Source of the DNA: Cylindrobasidium torrendii FP15055 ss-10
Taxonomy: Eukaryota; Basidiomycota; Agaricomycetes; Agaricales; Physalacriaceae
Direction: 5' to 3'
Length of the DNA: 64,000 bases
NCBI GenBank assembly: GCA_000934385.1
Contig: KN880431.1
Location: forward strand, 186,001 to 250,000
Every line of letters starts with the position of its first letter. Positions within the stretch are counted from its first letter, which is position 1. A program made the translations under genes and the position numbers. Of the stretch, positions 21,527 to 33,159 are shown in pieces. The notes under the pieces were generated by a model. The model was not told the DNA's origin, ran no database searches, and was given only the letters and a program-made list of their open reading frames with translations.

Positions 21527-24373
21527 TCAATCGCAGTACGCACCAACGTTGGCCGGCTGTGGGTATTCTAATCAGTCATGCGTAAACGGACATCGAAAAA
21601 CATCACATACCGCGACATCTCTGGCATATCTCATCAAAACTCCACGCTTGACGTTTAGCTTGCTTTTATCAGAAGCTTCCCATTCTTGTTTCCGCGCCTC
21701 TTGCTCTTTTTCATCGACCATCCAGTTGATTGTGCGCGTCTCAGAGTCAATGACAATGCGGTCTCCATCCTTGACTAGGGCAATAGGTCCCCCGAGCCTT
21801 GCTTCTGGCACGACATGGCCAATAATGAATCCTCGACTTGCGCCTGTGACGCATGTTTAGAGGTCTTGATTACACCAACCGGAATGCAAACCTCACCAGA
21901 GAACCGGCCATCCGTGATGAGAGCAGTGCTGCCGCTCAGTCCTGCTCCGGCGATGGCTCCCGTGGGACCTAAGTGGGTGTCATTCGACATGCCTCATCTA
22001 TATTCGGAGGGCTAGACATACCAAGCATCTACGGCGCAGTTAACTACCCGTTCACGGAATGTTAGGCAAGAACAAGGGCGAACGTACCTCGGGCATCCCA
22101 GGTGCTCCTTTCGGGCCTTGGTACCGGAAGATGAGCACCATCCCGGCCGTAATCTCGCCTGCTTCGAGCGCAGGGAAGAACCCATCCAAGCTACAAGAAT
22201 TACTTTCGATGTCGACACTTGCAGCAGCAAATCACTCACCTATCGAAACACTTCGCCGTTCCCTAAATAACAGCGTCCATCAGGCATGTTTTCGAACGAC
22301 GGGGACGGTGACAGAACACACCTCGAAGCGCAGGCCCTCCTTCCCAGTGAGCTTTGCCACCGCAGTGCCCGGCGCGAGATTGCCTCTTAGAATGGTGAGA
22401 TGGCCAGTCTTCTTTATTGGGTTCTCGAGGCGGTGGATGACATCCTGGTTGTCGAAGTTCAACTCGGGCACGTCCTCGACGTTTTCCGCCAGAGTACGCC
22501 CTGTGACGGTCATCTGGCTGCCGTCTATGAGGTCCGTGTTCTTGATCAAGTATTTGAGGATAGCAGGGATTCCGCCGACATTGTGGACGTCCTCCATGTA
22601 ATACCTCCCAGAAGGCCTGGAAACTGGTTTAGCGCATCCAAGGCGCGAGGACGAGGGAAATTTACTTCAGGTCAGCAATGAAAGGCGTCTTGTCAGCGAT
22701 CCTTTGGAAGTCGTCGATCTCGAGCTAACGGTGAAATACATTAGTTGAGCACGTAACGATACTGAACAGGCATCGGCAGCATACCTCAATATTGGCTGAA
22801 CGTGCCATGGCAAGAAGATGTAGGACCTGTGGAAGGGTAGGTAAGTAAAATAATACTATCTTCAACAGAAAGATATTCACAGCATTTGTGGACCCTCCTA
22901 GAATATTCACGACAACAATGGCGTTCAAGAACGACTGACGCGTCAAGATGTCGCTATAGTGATACTCCTCAATCCCATGGTTATCCCCCAGTCGATACAC
23001 GCACCTTGGCTTAAGGTCTAGTTGGAGAAGCTTCTTCATATACTTCGCAGCGTTGTAGCATTCTTTCGCTTTGTCTGGGTATTCTGCAGGGATACTGGCA
23101 GAGTATGGTAGCGACATTCCAAGCACCTCGAGTGCCGAACTCATCGTGTTGGCACTAAGAGTCGTAAGATTTCTGACGGCGGGGAGTTTCAATGGCAAAC
23201 GTACGTGAACATTCCACCACAAGCGCCTGCTCCAGGGCATGCATGTCGCACAACATCATGCAGTTCTTCCTCATTAATCTTCTTCATCGCAAACGCCCCA
23301 GGGACTTCGTAGGCATCGGCGATGTTAACATGCTCGCCCTTCTTGAAGCCCATGCTTGGACAGTCTGGAACAAGAATCAGCTTCGACAGCGACATGCAAC
23401 TAGAGGAATATTCACCGAGGTGACGAACACCAGGCTTGATTGTCCCCCCGTAGATGATAATGGTGGGTCTGTTGTGGCGGACTGCGGCCATAAAACAGCC
23501 TGGCATGTTCTTGTCGCACCCAGGAAGGGAGATGTTCCCATCATAATGCTGAGCCACCATGATAGCCTCGATGGAATCCGCTATGAGATCCCGACTAGGC
23601 AAACTATGGAAGAATGAGCAATAGCTTGAGGGCGGTGACGGGGTCGACTAACGAGTATTTCATGCCTGACGGAGTCGGTGTTAGTGGGATCGGAAATGGC
23701 TTGCTATGGAGAAAGTACCATCATGACCCATGGTAATACCATCACTTTGGAAGCAGAGTGAGTTGAAGTAAACGCGTATCACACTGGAAAAGACACCTGA
23801 TGCCGATAGTACTAAATGCAAGCCCAATCATTCCAGAATCTTTCAATCCTGCCTTGACGTGTTGCGCGAGGTCCAGCTGCGTAATACTGGTGAGTATTGG
23901 ATCTCTGATAACCCTAAGGGAGCGCTTACAAGGTGTTTGTTGCAAGGATTTCCTGAAAATCAGCATGTAAGCCACCTCATGCTTGAAAATAACAACAGAT
24001 CCATTCACCTTCCCACCATACTGGGGAAACGCCCACCTGAGCCTTGTTCATATCCTCTTCCGTAAGACCCGCGGCATACACTATCGACACAGATATTAAA
24101 AGACCTTGCGAAGAGCAATCATTGCGACGTACGCATAGCCTGCGCGCCTCCACGCGCCTAGTAGTTCACGATCGCGTTTGTGATCAGCCACATAAACATC
24201 CCAATGTCGCATACCTTGTCCTGCGTGAGAAAAGAGGAGATTCTGTTCAGTTTGACCTCTCCATCGACGGGTTTTGCGATAGAATGTCTATATTGTTTTA
24301 CTCAGTATCCTCTTGCTCGACCTCAAATTAAAATTGGAGGATGGACACACATTTGCACATCGCCTTCTGACAT
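21527..24373 (-). CDS. ILV3: Dihydroxyacid dehydratase (branched-chain amino acid synthesis)
   Basis: Catalyses the iron-sulfur dependent dehydration of dihydroxyacids to the 2-keto acids of valine, isoleucine and leucine. Iron-sulfur ligands are visible: Cys in EGNPCNKHL, in [10 protein letters not shown], and in [12 protein letters not shown]. Downstream are [19 protein letters not shown] and [22 protein letters not shown], all standard for the IlvD/Edd family. The C-terminus is [11 protein letters not shown], with stop 21527-21529. About fifteen small introns; the 5' end reads MSEGDVQ, a 63-bp intron, [16 protein letters not shown], then ISSFLTQDK. This N-terminus is short and acidic and does not look like a mitochondrial presequence, although the yeast enzyme is mitochondrial. 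A TATA-like element (about 24434-24440) sits just upstream, supporting this start. Confidence 0.92.
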
Positions 24374-24788
24374 TATTATTGCAGGGATGGAGATTTCGAG
24401 GCCTGGAATGGGTTGGGGGACGAAGCTGAGGGGTATATATCGTCTGAACTGCTTCTTATACGCCCGGTTTCTCGCCGGGCTCTCGTGCCGTGTATCGAAA
24501 GGACCTATCCTCTCGTTCTCGTGACAGTCTCATGATGTCAACAAACAAAAGTTCACCCGTACAGCGTCCAATGACCAGGGCGCTATTCCAGACAGTGTTG
24601 GCTGCCAGACGAAGCATATCGTGCAGACTGTTGATCCATTGCCATTTGCCCTCGGGGTACATGGAATTCAAAGTAGTTCATGCATTGCCATTAAATTGTG
24701 TGTACAAAATTGGAGAGTTCGTGTGGTCATAAATAATCTTGTCGTCAAAGCATTGCTGCACTACAGTCCGTCATACAGATATGTGTGT
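24374..24788. other. Spacer between ILV3 and PEX5 with TATA-like element
   Basis: About 415 bp separate the ILV3 start from the PEX5 stop (both minus strand). The ILV3-proximal part has a TATATA-type element at about 24434-24440, some 60 bp before the ATG. The rest should be the PEX5 3' untranslated region. No gene seen. Confidence 0.4.
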
Positions 24789-27081
24789 CTAGAAGTCGAA
24801 TCCAGCCTGGCGGAAGGTATCAAGGCTCACACCAGGCTGAGCTTGGTTCGACAAATCTTCGCGGCCCTATTGGGAGAGGTCAAACACCGTCAGTAGCCAC
24901 TCACACCCGGGTAAATAAAGTGATGCTCACCATCGTGAGGAAGGTCCTTCTCAAGGTGGACCATAGCTGATCGCTGGTATCATGGTTTCCTCCAGCCCCG
25001 GACGTGTCCTGCATCGCCAAGGCGCTGAGGAAGTGCTCTGCGGCCTCCTGGTGCGCACCAATGTTCAGACCTGTGATGAGAAAAGAAAATGAGCATGGTG
25101 TTCGGTCCGAATCGTCCGGGTCACTCACAAGCAACGCCGACATTGTAGATTGCCCTGGTATATGTGGGGCGAAGTTGCAGGGCTTCCCTATATGCGCCCA
25201 GAGCTTCCTCTGGCTTGCTACCATTCGATAAAGAGGAGCCCAGCCTGTTCCACAGAAGGTAGTCTTCCGGTCGAACAGAAAGTGCAGAGGAGAAGCAATC
25301 TTTGGCGCGGTCGTAATCGCTTGTCGAGTAGAACAGGACGCCCAGCGCGATTTGAACTTCAGGGTCAAGGATTCCTTGCTGGTGCTGGTTGCGTGCAAGG
25401 CTGAGGAACACTTCGGTGATTTTGGCATTGGCATCCCAGGCGACGTGACGAGTAGCCCTCCAAGTGTCGTCCGGAATATGGTGGTCAGGGTAGCGGCCTC
25501 GGAGCCATTTGAGGAGCATTGTGTGTGCTGCACGGTCGAAGGACTCGTTGGTATACGAGATTGCAAGGGACTAAAGGCAGTGAGAATGAAATTCGGTTCT
25601 GTGAATGGTGGGAAATACTCACCAGCATGCCACTGCCCGCTGCGCCAGCGCCCTCAGCAATGCGAACACCTTCCTGGAGCGCGCGCATTCCCTGAGTCTC
25701 GCGCTCATCCATGTTACGGGTTTCTCCCAAGAGAATCCACGCCTCGAATCCGCCCTCTCCAAGGTCGCCCTTTTGGATAGCTGCCTCAAGAAGAAGAGCT
25801 GCCTCCGACAGCGATCCATTCTGTTCCAAAAGTGCTTTTGCCTCTGCAAGGTGCGAAGGAGACGGTTGCGCGAGATATTTGTTATTTTGCTCTGCAGGAT
25901 GGTGAGCAGGTGCAACGAAATAATGCAAGTTCACTGACCAAAGGCATAATCGCCGAGAATGGGGATGCCGTCGCTATCGAACTTGATGGGTTCGTCCATT
26001 TCCCCACGGTCTTGCTCGGCCCCACTCTTCCAGGCACTTTGCATCATGGATTCAAAGTCGTAGTCGACATCGGCCTCCTGGTGACCTCCCATCATTGTGT
26101 TGAATTCGGATTCCCACTGAGCGAGGTCTTCGGGAGTCTGTTGGACAGACGTCGTTGGCTCAAGGTACCTATGGCAGAATGAATACAGGGAGCATCATCA
26201 GGAAAAGTTAGACGCACGCGTCAGGTTTTGAAGATATAGTAGCACTAGCCATGGATTCGGTGACTTCCTCGATGCGGGCACTCGATTGCTCCGCCATAGT
26301 CGCGGCTTGGGCGAATGCAGCCTCGAAATCGGCCTCGCGAATCTTGCCCTTGCCCTTGTCCTGTTCGACAGCAGGCATGTAACCGTTCGAAGCAGACTGG
26401 TACATGTTCATGCCCATGCCCATGCCACTTCCGTACATCGGCTGCTGGCTGTACATACCCATACTGGGCTGCTGTTGGACTAGCACATAGTTGCATAAGC
26501 GATCATGCGAGAAGAAGGTCCAGAAAATACGTACATTGTGAGGATGAAGAGGCCGGCTGAGAGACCGAGGAATGCTGAGGCTGGGAGGCAAACTCGTTGG
26601 CCCAGCCTGAAGAGGCCTGGTGGTGCGACTTTTGCGCCTCGAATGAGAGCATGCGCTGTTGCTGTTCGATAACCCATGCATCGTTGATATCTGGGCCGGC
26701 TCCATGGAAGCGAGGAGCAGAAAGTCCGGCGCGAAGCGCGGGGGCATTTGTGCCATTGGCTTCGAAGAATTGGCGGGCAAGAGCCAAGTCCTTTTCGCTG
26801 GCTACAGCTGACGAGGAGGAAGGGAGGAAGTTGAGCTAGACGTAGGTAGTGTGTGAGCAACTTGTCAATGCGTCAATTGAGCGCAGAACGCACTCTAGAT
26901 GAGGAGGGCCCGGCCAAACGATCCTGTTGGCCGAGGCTGTTAGTGTAGATCTTTCGGCAGAGATAGTACGAGTACGCACCTGTTGGAGGCTGCGATCACC
27001 GTCTGAGTGGGAGAGGACCTTCGAAAGCGGATTGGCTGCGACAGAGCACTCGGAACCAGAAACGAGACTTTGGAAAGACAT
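24789..27081 (-). CDS. PEX5: Peroxisomal targeting signal 1 receptor PEX5
   Basis: PEX5 captures matrix proteins ending in SKL-like signals in the cytosol and docks them at the peroxisomal membrane. The conserved N-terminal Cys region used for export and recycling is present (SECSVAANPLSKVL). Two PEX14-binding WxxxF/Y motifs are visible, WANEF (in the first third) and WESEF (before the repeats). The C-terminal half has tetratricopeptide repeats: EVQIALGVLFYSTSDYDRAK, LWNRLGSSLSNGSKPEEALG and YNVGVACLNIGAHQEAAE, with the basic-acidic pattern that cups the PTS1 peptide. The last exon ends RQAGFDF with stop 24789-24791. About ten introns. A Gly/Met-rich stretch (GSGMGMGMNMYQ) lies between the two W motifs. 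The start at 27081 fits the conserved N-terminus. It is divergent to ETF-alpha across 307 bp. Confidence 0.95.
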
Positions 27082-27388
27082 TGTTGCGAAGAAAGATGGT
27101 GATGAGCGGTAGAGATGATGGCTGATGGTCCTGGTTTAAGAGCAATCTTTTGAAGACGGCCGTCAACGTTGTATGTAAGATATCTGTGGGGAACCTCCGA
27201 GCCGACTCGGGAATCCGGACCCGGCATCCCGGAGATGATCGAAATCACAAGCTCTCGGCCGGACGGACTCTCTTTGTGATTTACAGTAGTGCGTCGGCAA
27301 CCCCGTCATCGAACAAGCCAATCTGCCAACCTAACAGCGGCCAATTAGCGGATTATTACCCATCTGGCCATCTCACAAGGATCCAACG

Positions 27389-28545
27389 ATGCTCAGGCTT
27401 TCAGCTTTCCGTATTGCTCCCCGCCTGGCGCGTACATACGCATCTCCTGCCGCCCCCAATGCTCTCGTGTTTCTGGAGCACCGAAATGGAGTTCTGGACT
27501 CTTCGTCGCTGTCCGCGTTGACGGCCGCAACCCAGCTGGGCGGCCAGGTTACGGGTCTTATTCTTTCCGGCCCCGAAAGTAGTGCAACAGCCATCGAAAA
27601 CGCGAGCAAGTGTGTATTCCGACTATAGGCTCCTTACCGTCACTTACACCTCCCACAAGGCTCAAGGGTCTCAACAAGCTCATCCATTCGACTGCAGACA
27701 CTTACAAGTCCCCGGTGGTGGAGGCAGTCACTCCCCTTCTAAAGCAAGTTCTGTCCGATTCGACCTACACCCATGTCGTTTCTGCGACTTCCTCATTCGC
27801 AAAGTCCCTGCTACCGCGCGTAGCCGCACTCCTTGATGCGCCGCAAATATCCGACATCACCTCCGTCGAACATGACGCCAGCTCGAATGCGACCACATTC
27901 ACGCGTCCCATCTACGCCGGCAATGCCATCGCTACTGTCAAAGCATCGTCCTCCATTCCGATCAAGTTTTTCACCGTTCGGTCCACTTCCTTCGCAGCCG
28001 CGCTTTCGGCCGACGTTGCTGAAGCTTCTCTTGAAACGCTCGAGCCCGTGTCGGCGGGAGACGTCCCCACAGAACACCTCAAGACCAGCCTCACCAAGTC
28101 GGACAGGCCAGAACTGGGAACAGCAAGCCGTATCGTATCCGGTGGACGCCCTCTGAAGGATGCCAAGACGTTTGAAGACACTCTCTACCCTCTTGCAGAC
28201 GTTCTAGGCGCCGCTGTCGGTGCCTCGCGCGCCGCCGTCGATGCAGGATACGCAGACAACTCACTGCAAGTCGGCCAGACTGGCAAGGTTGTCGCACCCG
28301 AACTCTACATGGCATTTGGCATCTCGGGCGCCATCCAGCATTTGGCTGGTATGAAAGACTCCAAGCTGATCGTCGCGGTGAACAAGGTATGCGTCTTGCC
28401 CATTGCGCGTGGATCAAACCGCTGACCAGCGCCTCAATCCCAGGATCCGGAGGCACCCATCTTCCAAATTGCTGATGTCGGACTCGTCGGTGACTTGTAT
28501 CAAGTCATTCCCGAGCTCACGGAGAAGCTGAAAGCGTCCAAGTAA
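27389..28545 (+). CDS. ETFA: Electron transfer flavoprotein alpha subunit
   Basis: Mitochondrial matrix FAD protein that passes electrons from acyl-CoA and other dehydrogenases to ETF-ubiquinone oxidoreductase. It starts with a basic, Arg/Ala-rich presequence ([19 protein letters not shown]). The N-terminal ETF domain begins [14 protein letters not shown]. The FAD-binding C-terminal domain holds [51 protein letters not shown] and [10 protein letters not shown], all matching the ETF alpha signature. Three exons: the first intron joins ENASK to LKGLN; the second joins AVNK to [13 protein letters not shown]. The C-terminus is LTEKLKASK. The ETF beta gene is not in this window. Beta-oxidation in fungi links functionally with peroxisomes, but adjacency to PEX5 is not evidence of co-regulation. 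Confidence 0.96.
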
Positions 28546-28666
28546 ATCATTAATGACTGCTATTGTACCGCTTATGAGGACAGCATTGGTTACAAACTAA
28601 TGTTCGGGCTTGACATCTACAACATTTATTGTTCCCTGGACAGATGGATAATAACAACATACGCAA

Positions 28667-29903
28667 CTAGGGAGCAGTGCCGACATCTTGTTCCAGCAGT
28701 TTGTCGTTGACGCTCTCCAATCCCACACCCCGCAGAATCTTCCCACATCCCTCTTTCTTGACCGCTTCAAGCTCCTCCTCGCTTTTCACAAGGAGCAGGC
28801 CTGCAAAACCCAGAGAGTTGACACTAAGTTCATCTCCCGTTTCCGATAATTTGTACGTCTCTTCTCTGCGGGGGATGATATACATATGCTCTTGGGTGAG
28901 GATAATGTTATAGGACGGATTTCCTGTGGGGTATGTTGGGTCATGTCGGATCGTCGCAATTGCGTTGTCGAGCAACAAGAGGAACGCATTCGCGAGCGTG
29001 GTTTCGAGCTCCTCAGCAGACTTGCTGTAAAGATCGCGAGGGAGGCGGAAGGCATGATTTGCGTACGGTAATGCGTTGATGGCAAATGGTGTTTCTGGGA
29101 AGAAGCATGAGACAACGAACAAGATGGGCGTGCGCACACATACCGGTTCTCTCGACGTTCACTTCGCGCGCCAACTTTTCTACTGGCGGGCCGAGAGGGT
29201 CGTCGATGCGGATGAGTTGTATGTGCTTGTGAGGTTGGCTGGCGCCGCTCAAATCACCACCTGGTGGTGATTAGTACAAACAGTGATGACTGAGTGGAAG
29301 CGTACAGTTGTAGAACGCAAACACTCTCTGGCGAACTTTATCCGCCGCAACTATCAGAGAATACGCGCTTGCCAAATCCTCTGGCATAAGAGGAGACGCC
29401 TGCGATTGGAACTCTGTCGTTATAGTCAGAGAGATGTCGCGAGTTTTGATTCTGACCGCACCTTTGGTAACAACGAGAAAGTGGTCGCGAACTACAGAGT
29501 ACTTGTTCATCTAGACATCCTACTTCAGTCAATAGAAATTGTCGCGTGGACTGAAAGCAACATACAAGGACCACGTACTCCTCTTCAAATTCCTCTGTGC
29601 GAAGATATCCAACGAGCAAATTGGGGTTGTATGGTGGTGCGAAGGGATCTGGGCGTTTCTCTTTCTCTACGGGTTCGCTAATTTCGGCGTGCTTCTCTGG
29701 GGACTTCTTTTGCAAAGCAGGACACAGGCGTATCTCATACTTCTGGAGTGTTAGACGGATCAAGCGCGTATATGAGACCGACGCACATTGACTCCCCCCT
29801 CGTTATGTATGCTGATTGTCGACGGGAAAAACAACAAGTCTCCCGATTCCAGACCGCGTTCAAACTGGATAGGCACTTTCTCAATGATTTCGTGGGGCAG
29901 CAT
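28667..29903 (-). CDS. Ap4A phosphorylase / ATP adenylyltransferase
   Basis: Degrades diadenosine tetraphosphate phosphorolytically, or ADP-sulfurylase-type reactions, as in yeast Apa1/Apa2. Features: ESGDLLFFPSTISIHNEGG near the N-terminus, YEIRLCPALQKK, PFAPPYNPNLLVGYL, YSVVRDHFLVVTK, and the HIT-like catalytic SGASQPHKHIQLI, in which the middle His of HKH is the nucleophile. The C-terminal domain includes ANHAFRLP and YNIILTQEHMYIIPRR, the family's second conserved block. The C-terminus ends LLEQDVGTAP, with stop 28667-28669. Several introns; the acceptor before YEIRL has two AG choices that differ by one Lys. No in-frame ATG lies upstream of 29903 before a stop. It is convergent to ETF-alpha, the stops 121 bp apart. 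Confidence 0.93.
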
Positions 29904-30081
29904 GACGATGATATCGCTGGGATAGGGCCAGAAAGTGATGGTTTAACGATAAGGTGACAGTGGATGATCGACGAAGCGGCCGCAATGCAAGCACAGACTA
30001 AGATCAGAGTCCAAGAATTGGAATGATCGGCCATGTTGACACCATACCATCACCCCAGGTCTATATTCGAAAGGCCTCACC

Positions 30082-31254
30082 ATGAATTTGGATGCCAGAC
30101 AACCCTCTTCCCCTTGGAAGAACCTTCCCGTGGATATAGTCCGAGACATACTGGAAGGAATCGCATATCGCTCGGTTGATGATGCCCTAAGCTGTATCGT
30201 ACTTTCCAAAGCCACAAAGTCATGGTGCAACTTTCCTTTATTTCATCTTCCATTACTACTGGCATTCAACCATGCATTCAGGATCGAGCCCATTCTTTAC
30301 CACACAATATTCCTGGCATTTCGAATCAAGGATAGGTTGCAAGGCCGTGAAAGACGAGCGATGCGCCTGGAGTTTGCACTCCGTGCGAAAGGTCCAGCAT
30401 TCTGTCAGCGATACATCAAAAGGGCACGATTTCATGGAATCACTACACGGTTCGAAGATAACGTTCTGCGAGTCGTACGTCTATGCCCATCCATCGAATT
30501 CCTGCACATCGGCAGAAACCTAAACGCCATCAAGCGCACTGGCAAGGAAAACATTGGCCGGAATATACACTTTGGGGACATTGCCAACGAAGCCAACCCT
30601 CTGTTGTTCAACAATTTGACGTCGGTTTCGTTGCGTGACCTATACGCGAAGAGCATTGCTGCCCTGCCCCAATGTCTGACCCATATCGCACTCTACGTCA
30701 CCCCGGAAATTCGATACAGCCCGTTAACCCTTGACTCCCTCCGCTTGAGGTGTCCGCATCTGGAAACTGTTGTTCTGGACTACCAAGGCCTCCCTGCGAT
30801 TTTGTACGACGCCCACTTTCGCCCGGTTTTCCAGCTGTTAGACGCGGAGAAGGATGGCGCTAAGTGGTTGCGGAGGGTGATTGTGAAGAGGACATCGTTT
30901 CTTGCGTGGAGTCTGCGTGCTCTGCCTCGGGACGACGAGCGCCTCGTTGTTGTTGCAGGAGCCATCTTGGACCATTCACTGGATGTTCTCTATACTTCAG
31001 ATTCAGATTCGGATTCCAGTTTCGAAGATCCAGACAAACATCCACCAAAAAGACCTGGTCAAGACGACAGCCCAAAGCACACGTTCCCAGCGAAATTGTT
31101 GAACTTCGTAGACGATAAGCTGGCGTTATTGCATGCTGCAGGCGCTTCACATGATGATGTACTATGGATGGACGGGCAGTGGAATTCACATTTGCTTCTA
31201 TGGGATAGGGTAGAAGCGTACATTAGTCTCCAACACGCAGATCGCGGCAAGTAG
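30082..31254 (+). CDS. F-box-like protein (single exon)
   Basis: One uninterrupted exon encodes 390 residues, unusual in this intron-rich window. The N-terminus (PWKNLPVDIVRDILEGIAYR to VLSKATKSWC) fits an F-box-like motif: Leu-Pro, an Ile/Leu-rich helix, then a Ser-Lys-x-Trp end. F-box proteins recruit Skp1-cullin ubiquitin ligases. The remainder has weak leucine-rich spacing (LTSVSLRDLYAKSIAALPQCLTHIALYV, LDSLRLRCPHLETVVLDYQG) before an acidic Asp/Ser stretch (TSDSDSDSSFEDPD) and a tail. Agaricomycetes carry large families of such proteins, so orthology cannot be assigned. Substrate unknown. Neighbours are divergent to convergent and unrelated. Confidence 0.72.
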   Translation: MNLDARQPSSPWKNLPVDIVRDILEGIAYRSVDDALSCIVLSKATKSWCNFPLFHLPLLLAFNHAFRIEPILYHTIFLAFRIKDRLQGRERRAMRLEFALRAKGPAFCQRYIKRARFHGITTRFEDNVLRVVRLCPSIEFLHIGRNLNAIKRTGKENIGRNIHFGDIANEANPLLFNNLTSVSLRDLYAKSIAALPQCLTHIALYVTPEIRYSPLTLDSLRLRCPHLETVVLDYQGLPAILYDAHFRPVFQLLDAEKDGAKWLRRVIVKRTSFLAWSLRALPRDDERLVVVAGAILDHSLDVLYTSDSDSDSSFEDPDKHPPKRPGQDDSPKHTFPAKLLNFVDDKLALLHAAGASHDDVLWMDGQWNSHLLLWDRVEAYISLQHADRGK

Positions 31255-31651
31255 TTGAGACTTCAAATTGTCCGCTTGTACCAAAACCATGGCCTTACTT
31301 GGAGACCACCCCAGGTTTGTTGTTCTGACTTGCTCCTAGAAGTATGAGTGGCATAAGAGAACGTGCATACCAGACCAATGAAGAATGAGAAATGCCGGGC
31401 TAAGACATTCAAGTTTGCGCGCAAGAGGCGAGACTGATCTTGTAATTCCCGATCAGAGTTGAATCAACGAACAATGACAAATGGACGAAGAAGGAAGGTG
31501 AAATCATAATCAACAACAGCTTTGGCCTGACTTTTGGACCGCTCGGAGCATGCAGACGGAGGACAAGACAGTATTGGCCGCCCAATGGCGTACTACAATT
31601 TTATGGTCACGATTTACGTCGAGCAAAGCAACAGACCATAATACGTATTTT
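31255..31651. other. Intergenic region between convergent genes
   Basis: Nearly 400 bp between the stops of the F-box-like (+) and REC114-like (-) genes, so both 3' untranslated regions should lie here. No other gene seen. Confidence 0.35.
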
Positions 31652-33003
31652 CTACTGCAGCCTAGCAGTCGTAAATTCCCTGAGATTCCAAGACATCGAC
31701 AAAGCGGATAACTGCAAGAATTAAATCCACGATGTAGGGGACAAAAGGTCACGAACCAGCTTCACGAACCCTTCCTCCTGCACAAGCTCTTCGGCGTAAG
31801 ATTGAAGTTCTGCATTGGTGAGATTGTAAAGCTGAGTTCGCGTGAGGTCGTCGACAGGTATTTTTGGCGGGATGGTCGAATCGGTGGGCGGCAGAGGTGT
31901 TGCTTGTGACGAAGCCAAAGGAGTGTCCTTAGCCTCAGCTTGAGCTTGAGAAGGGAATGGCTGAGAAGTAGACGCAGGCTGAGTGTGAGGCGCAGATTCT
32001 TGGCTAGACACAGGAAGCTGATGGGATAATCGAGGTTCGGCAGCAAGATGGGCAGCAGATGCGAGAGCTACAGATGTTTGGACCGATGGCAAGGCGTTAT
32101 TTTGGGATATATGCGTGTGTTGCTGGAACATGGGGAGAGCGGAAGCACTACTAGACTCAGTCATCGGCGCGCGCAGCTGCGAGAACATATAATCTTGGGG
32201 AGCAAGATGAGGAATAGGCTGATGGAACGTAAATGCATCTGAGGGAGGAACGAAAGCTGGCTGTCTTGCGAGGTGCGAGGTTGGATCTTGAAATTGAACG
32301 GAGCTGCTTCGCGTTGGAGGTCGAGCTGACTGTGAACGGGAGAAAGCCTCAGAGGACCACGTCGGAAGACCGCGGGGTGGTGGCATGAGGTGGGATTCAG
32401 CAGAGTATTGAGAGTCAGGAAATGTTGATTGGTATTGCGATTCATTGGGGGCTGAAATGCTCTGGGGAATGTCGGGCGCGCCGTTTGGCTTGCAAGGACA
32501 GACATTCCTGATAGTATTGAGAAATTGAGTGACCGTCGCTGGTGAGGTGAAAGTCATTTGAAAGCGACGGTAAGTCTGACAGGATTAGCTGGGTCACCGT
32601 GCTTGCGTGCTGGTTCATAAACATACCGGATTCGCTGTTAATTGCCTTGGGTGAAGGTAGCGAATGCCCACCATGCTGTCCCGATATACGGCCTTGAGGG
32701 GGGTTTGCTGACGCATACCATTCGCGCTAAATTCCAGCAGTTCGATATCCTCCTACACAGATGTTAGTGCATTCAGATTGAGCGACAACAACGCACAAGT
32801 TGTATATGGTTTGCACTATCCATCTCCCACAATATTCTCAGTCGGACCGACTCCAGTTCGCCATTAGAGGCAGTCCGTGCATCTACGGTAAGGTTGATTG
32901 TAGGGTTTGAAAAATGCTGCCAGTCTGCATTATTGATGTTAGGATATGACCGTGAATATTTCTTGAGCGCAAAGTACGAGGTCGAGGTGGTGGATGTCGA
33001 CAT
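31652..33003 (-). CDS. REC114-like meiotic recombination protein (putative)
   Basis: Putative Rec114, the PH-fold partner of Mei4 that activates Spo11 for meiotic double-strand breaks. What is seen: a 5' region with YFALKKYSRSYPNINNADW, then ELLEFSANGMRQQTPLKAVYRDS, and YRRFQMTFTSPATVTQFLNTI followed by CPCKPN, a set of short motifs resembling Rec114 signature motifs. A long Ser/Pro/Gln-rich disordered middle follows. The helix at the end (LTRTQLYNLTNAELQSYAEELVQEEGFVKLL) fits the C-terminal Mei4-binding helices. The final intron joins VKL to LSALSMSWNLREFTTARLQ. Rec114 diverges fast, so this is a motif-based call. An alternative is an unrelated PH-like nuclear protein. The start codon lies 157 bp from the divergent VanZ-like gene. 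Confidence 0.55.
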
Positions 33004-33159
33004 CAGAGAATGATGATGATGCTGATGATATCACGCAGAGTAAGCAATCACTGCCGGCTTGCGAGTTGCCATCGTTCCGCCACCACTATGCCTCCAAAAT
33101 GGCCCAAAATGCTCAAGAAGATAATGAAGTCCCACCCTATGAAGATACCGAAATACGAC

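Noticed and set aside
30780..31250. Open frames opposite the F-box-like single exon
   Set aside because: Reverse-strand shadows with no coding features; the plus frame is open for 390 codons.
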